From: Sycobia sp. Sy_11
Lineage: Eukaryota > Arthropoda > Insecta > Hymenoptera > Epichrysomallidae
Direction: 5' to 3'
DNA length: 64,000 nt
NCBI GenBank assembly: GCA_018907035.1
Contig: JACCIC010000003.1
Span: forward strand, 7,361,001-7,425,000
In this document: piece after piece, positions 59,981 through 64,000 of the stretch
How the letters are laid out: each line of letters starts with the position of its first letter
How positions within the stretch are numbered: the stretch's first letter is position 1
The notes under the pieces: model-generated
Told to the model about the DNA's origin: nothing
Database searches by the model: none
The model's input: only the letters and a program-made list of their open reading frames with translations
Program-made: the position numbers and the translations under genes

Positions 59981-60955
59981 AAGTATTGGCTTAGACTCGA
60001 AATATTTAGATATACAGTCGTATTTGCTAATCGAACTTATGTACTATACGAGATGATAATGTCGTAAAAGCATACACTGGCGACGATTAATATCAATGAT
60101 TTTCCCAAAGTTTTAACGTGCAAGCTCGTGTACGAGTTGATAATCTATAAATTATTGTTCTCTTTATGCTTACAGCTACGTCATTATCAGTTTCGAAACG
60201 ATGTGAGCGATGGCGGAAATGTGAGAAAGTGATCCTTGACATAAGCAGTTTGATTAATAATTTTTAACAAAGTTGTATGGAACATTTATAATTAACGTAC
60301 GTGAAAACATGCTATTTAACGCGTCAACAGGTGTAATGGAAAATAATTCATTATTCCGTATACTATGAAGTTCTGAAAAGAAAGTTCATTGCCTTAAAAT
60401 AATAAAATTATCCAGTGATGGAATTCTGTATGCATGATTGAAATACTTATTTGACATTTTCATTAATTGAAAGATCTCGAAGCGCCGTGAATGTCAAAAA
60501 GTTTTTTAAATTCTAAAGCAGATTTACAGAAAGAACGATCGCTCGTGCGCGATAAGGGGAGAAGATCCAAGTTCGTTCTATTGCAATATTTTGACATTTG
60601 CGACCACGGTACACTTTCACCGACATCCTTTTCATTAAACCCAATTTATTTCTAACTCTTTCAACGTGAATTTCGCTCGTACGAACTTTCGACTTATATT
60701 TGTCGCACATTGTATCAATAATGGAAAAAAGTGAAATTAACGCGGCATATTTATACGAATAGTTCGATCACTGTAATCGATTTACGGATTTTGTAACAAT
60801 ATTGTATAACCACGTACTGTATCGATAAAGCGAGCTCTCCGTCCAGATTCTACTTGCATTCAATAAAGTTGCAATAACGCAATAAATCGCGTTCAATAGA
60901 ATTCGTGGAAATTGTGCGAAGAGAAAAAAGTAAAACCCATAAAAACAGTGACACG

Positions 60956-60958
<3 letters not shown>

Positions 60959-61001
<43 letters not shown>
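60959..61001. repeat. (TA)n microsatellite
   Basis: About 42 bp of pure TA. Confidence 0.92.
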
Positions 61002-61004
<3 letters not shown>

Positions 61005-61078
61005 CTGTGCAGGGAGGGATAAAAAAGCAGGAAAAAAAATTAAAACTGATTATACAAATGTTATAATACACCATATTA

Positions 61079-61081
<3 letters not shown>

Positions 61082-61127
<46 letters not shown>
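61082..61127. repeat. (TA)n microsatellite
   Basis: About 45 bp of TA, 81 bp beyond the previous tract. Confidence 0.92.
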
Positions 61128-61132
<5 letters not shown>

Positions 61133-61434
61133 TTGTATTTGTATTTACATAAGAACAACGTCAGAGACACGCGTGGCGTATCCATGCGCGCGCGTGCGCG
61201 AAAACAATGTCGCGGGGGTTCCGGCATGCACCCCCGAGGGGCTGCGGGGGGGATAAGGACGGAGCGGCATTGTATCTACGGCGAAGGTCAGCCGTCTTTC
61301 GCGCTTTATAGTGCGTACTTTCGATCAGCTCCCATAATAGACGTAAGTGCACGACACTTTCGTTCGGAAAAATGCGCGAAGCCGATGTCGGGGATCGGGT
61401 TGTTCTCTACACTTAATCGCCCGCTGTCTAACTC

Positions 61435-61445
61435 ACTCTCTCTCC

Positions 61446-61515
<70 letters not shown>
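61435..61515. repeat. (CT)n microsatellite
   Basis: About 80 bp of CT with three small interruptions at its start. Confidence 0.93.
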
Positions 61516-61521
<6 letters not shown>

Positions 61522-62069
61522 TCGATCGATCGGTATATAACACGTATCTGTATTCCGGCGGGCTCTCAATGCGGTCATGTATACCGGTCGCTTATAGCGA
61601 GTCGACGCTGGTGAAATGAATTTTTGTCGCTCGCAGCGACTCCGATGGGGTGAAGGGTGAGCGTAAGCTGCGTTACCGCTTCGGTTGAAGCGAAGCTTTA
61701 ACTGGCCGTTCTTTTGTTTTATAATTTTTCGTTTTTTTTTTTTTTTTTTGCTTTATTACTGGTAAATATGTTCATCCCGATATTACAGCCTAGTGCGAGA
61801 GGCGCGTGTACGGGAAAACAAACATCAGGATTTTAACGATGTGTAGTTTTCTCAAATAGTCGGTGTATAGAGTTGTTTGCTTTGTACGCCTGATTATTGC
61901 TACCACATCTGATGGGAACACTGAAAGAATGCGGTCAAGATCGCGCAGTTTTCCTTCTTTTTTTTTAAAGATGAACGCACAAAAATGTATGGTTTTATAA
62001 AGAAATTAATGGAGTATTTTGTTTTTTTGTTGATTTTACGTGATCATTAAATTTTTATTAGAGAACTAT

Positions 62070-62272
62070 GATGGCTCGATCGGTAGAGCCAAGGACTAGT
62101 AACTTGGTGATCCGAGTTCAAATCCCGGTCTCGGCCGATTGACACAAGCACCGCTGTAATAATTTACATGTGCTTTGTTTACAAACACATCGTAGCCCTC
62201 CGTCGCTGTTTAGCACCGATATTTGGAAGCATAAATAGAGCAACGTCAAATAACATAAAAAAAAAAAAAAAA
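62070..62272 (+). mobile_element. tRNA-derived SINE-like element
   Basis: An A-box-like tggctcgatcgg (62072-62083) sits 32 bp before a B-box-like agttcaaatcc (62115-62125), the layout of a tRNA internal promoter. The D arm (gctc...gagc) and anticodon stem (ccaag...cttgg) can form, but the latter has a 9-nt loop. The acceptor stem cannot pair, so it is not a functional tRNA. About 130 bp of unrelated sequence follow, ending in a 16-A tail at 62257-62272. Head, body and A-tail over about 200 bp are what a tRNA-derived SINE looks like. No second copy exists in the window. Confidence 0.55.
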
Positions 62273-63029
62273 TTTATTCAAATCTATATGCGAATGTATA
62301 GACTATCCACTTTTCAATTTACAAATATAAAAAATATGAGACACTCAAAAACAAAAACTCAAGGGTCTCTTGGACTTTTGATTTTTTTATTCACAAACTA
62401 CTTTACTAGATATTCTATGATGTAAAATAAAATGGAGCAACTTGTACATTTATTATGATATATAATTCTGTCACAAAAACTTTAGGTTATCTATGAAAAA
62501 ATAAAATAAAATACATAAGTAACAATCAAAAAACTTAGAACATCCTTCATCCAGAAATATTTTCTTCCTTAGCGAATTCTGATAAATTTTGATTAAGTTA
62601 ACTATAGCATTCTTATTTATTTTTTTAATTCTGATTTTTACTCTGTAAAATTCCGAAAAATTAAAATTGTAATTTTCGAATTATGAAAATAAAAAAAGTT
62701 AAGGATCACCACGCAGGTAAAATATAATATATATCTAGAAACATTATTCACCTTATCATGAATCTATATAAAATATATAGGAATAAAAAAGTCTGAATTA
62801 CAGTGAGACATATTGTCAGTTTTGTAAGCAAACTTTATCACAATGCGTATATTCACCAAATAGCGTTCAAGGTAGAGGACAATTGTAAATATGCTTCGAC
62901 ATGTGGTGCTCTCAAAAACTGCTATACGTACTCACAGCGGTGCTATATATCTTGACGGACGAACGTCCTTAATTCAATACTGATCGTTTCAAAGCTGTTC
63001 TTTTCATTAAACAAGAAAAAAACACAAAA

Positions 63030-63032
<3 letters not shown>

Positions 63033-63091
<59 letters not shown>
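63033..63091. repeat. (TA)n microsatellite
   Basis: About 58 bp of pure TA. Confidence 0.92.
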
Positions 63092-63510
63092 CACGTAAAA
63101 ATATGCCAGTTGATGGACAAAAAAAACCTCTCGCGAAAAGCGTCAGCCCACGGAGAGATTTAAGACTTCCGGTCGGCAAATTTCGAGCCGAGCCCCCGAT
63201 AAATCTCGGGCAATCATCTCCTCTTGGCGGACTGTCCGTCATTCACGACGGCAGCGGAAGGAGGACGCGCGCTGGAAGCGCGCGGTGCCGATAAATCGTT
63301 AAGCCAAGATAGATCCTCGCCATTTATATGTATATAAAGGTATATACAAAGTACGATCGAGGTGATGAACGATCGGTATACTGACTTACGATCTGCGAAT
63401 TCGAAGTATCGATTTCTAATATAAATCAGGGGATGAGAGGAAAGAGGAAATTACGGGAGGAAATGAACCTCGACACCCTCCCCAGTCCCGTCCTTTGAAA
63501 CTCTGTGTGT

Positions 63511-63515
63511 ATATA

Positions 63516-63553
<38 letters not shown>
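63511..63553. repeat. (AT)n microsatellite with one interruption
   Basis: About 43 bp, with tct near 63517. Confidence 0.9.
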
Positions 63554-63555
<2 letters not shown>

Positions 63556-63614
63556 ACGGCAACGCAGTTGGCGGAGGTTCACCCTGAAAGTAATTATAGA
63601 ATTGTGGAATAGAT

Positions 63615-63616
<2 letters not shown>

Positions 63617-63650
<34 letters not shown>
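63617..63650. repeat. (AT)n microsatellite
   Basis: About 34 bp of pure AT. Confidence 0.9.
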
Positions 63651-63652
<2 letters not shown>

Positions 63653-63803
63653 GCTTTCGATCTGCAAATAGAGAATGAATTTAATTGAATCATTCTAAAA
63701 AGCTTTGGGGACTCTTTCTCAGCTGGGCGCTTGTGCCACGGGATAATGGAAAATCGATGCTAAAACTTCGATTCAATTTACCCACGAACCGGTGAAACTA
63801 TAT

Positions 63804-63993
<190 letters not shown>

Positions 63994-64000
63994 ACTATTA

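Noticed and set aside
62070..62140. Functional tRNA gene
   Set aside because: The D arm and anticodon stem form, but the anticodon loop would be 9 nt and the acceptor strands do not pair, so it fits a SINE head better.
63103..63294. Higher-complexity block considered as a Shroom 5' exon
   Set aside because: Neither strand shows Shroom residues and no acceptor/donor pair keeps phase 2 into the exon at 51680.

Overview
This window is eukaryotic nuclear DNA from an arthropod, most likely an insect and plausibly a hymenopteran. The background is very AT-rich and its few GC-rich coding islands are split by introns with canonical GT/AG borders. The genes are insect families: an antigen-5-like CAP protein, a secreted GH18 chitinase and Shroom. 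Mariner, BEL/Pao and jockey-like remnants fit. The order within insects is inferred from gene style and was not tested.

Layout. (1) 1-3.3 kb: a mariner-like transposase remnant, a perfect hairpin, then a five-exon + strand CAP/venom-allergen-like gene (1429-3227, 215 aa) whose third intron carries a candidate MITE. (2) 3.3-5.0 kb: unrecognised non-coding DNA. (3) 5.0-8.9 kb: a four-exon - strand GH18 chitinase (391 aa, catalytic motif intact). Its last intron hosts a mariner-derived MITE with unusually long terminal inverted repeats. A TATA box and a palindromic pair of GATA sites lie just upstream of it. (4) 8.9-12.2 kb: non-coding. (5) 12.2-19.9 kb: a full-length but decayed BEL/Pao LTR retrotransposon on the - strand, with both LTRs and gag, protease, RT, RNase H and integrase remnants, and substitutions at protease and integrase active-site positions. 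(6) 20.1-22.7 kb: two separate decayed fragments of jockey-like non-LTR retrotransposons on the + strand. (7) 22.7-27.6 kb: flank and probable 3' UTR of Shroom. (8) 27.6-51.7 kb: six 3' exons of Shroom on the - strand, encoding 790 residues that include the complete C-terminal ASD2 (Rho-kinase-binding) domain. (9) 51.7-64 kb: no recognisable exon; probably the large upstream intron of Shroom, with a tRNA-derived SINE near 62.1 kb.

The most conspicuous large-scale pattern is the distribution of dinucleotide microsatellites. About fifty (TA)n, (CA/TG)n and (CT/GA)n tracts lie between 25.9 and 64 kb, but only one (TA)n tract lies in the first 25 kb. Several are compound arrays that switch from TA to CA/TG or CT units.

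The genes do not form a pathway. The CAP protein and chitinase are both predicted to be secreted; Shroom is a cytoskeletal protein that recruits Rho-kinase to apical actomyosin. I found no convincing novel multi-gene system. The best leads are the long-TIR mariner MITE, the microsatellite clustering, a possible cryptic exon in a Shroom intron and the hairpin upstream of the CAP gene.
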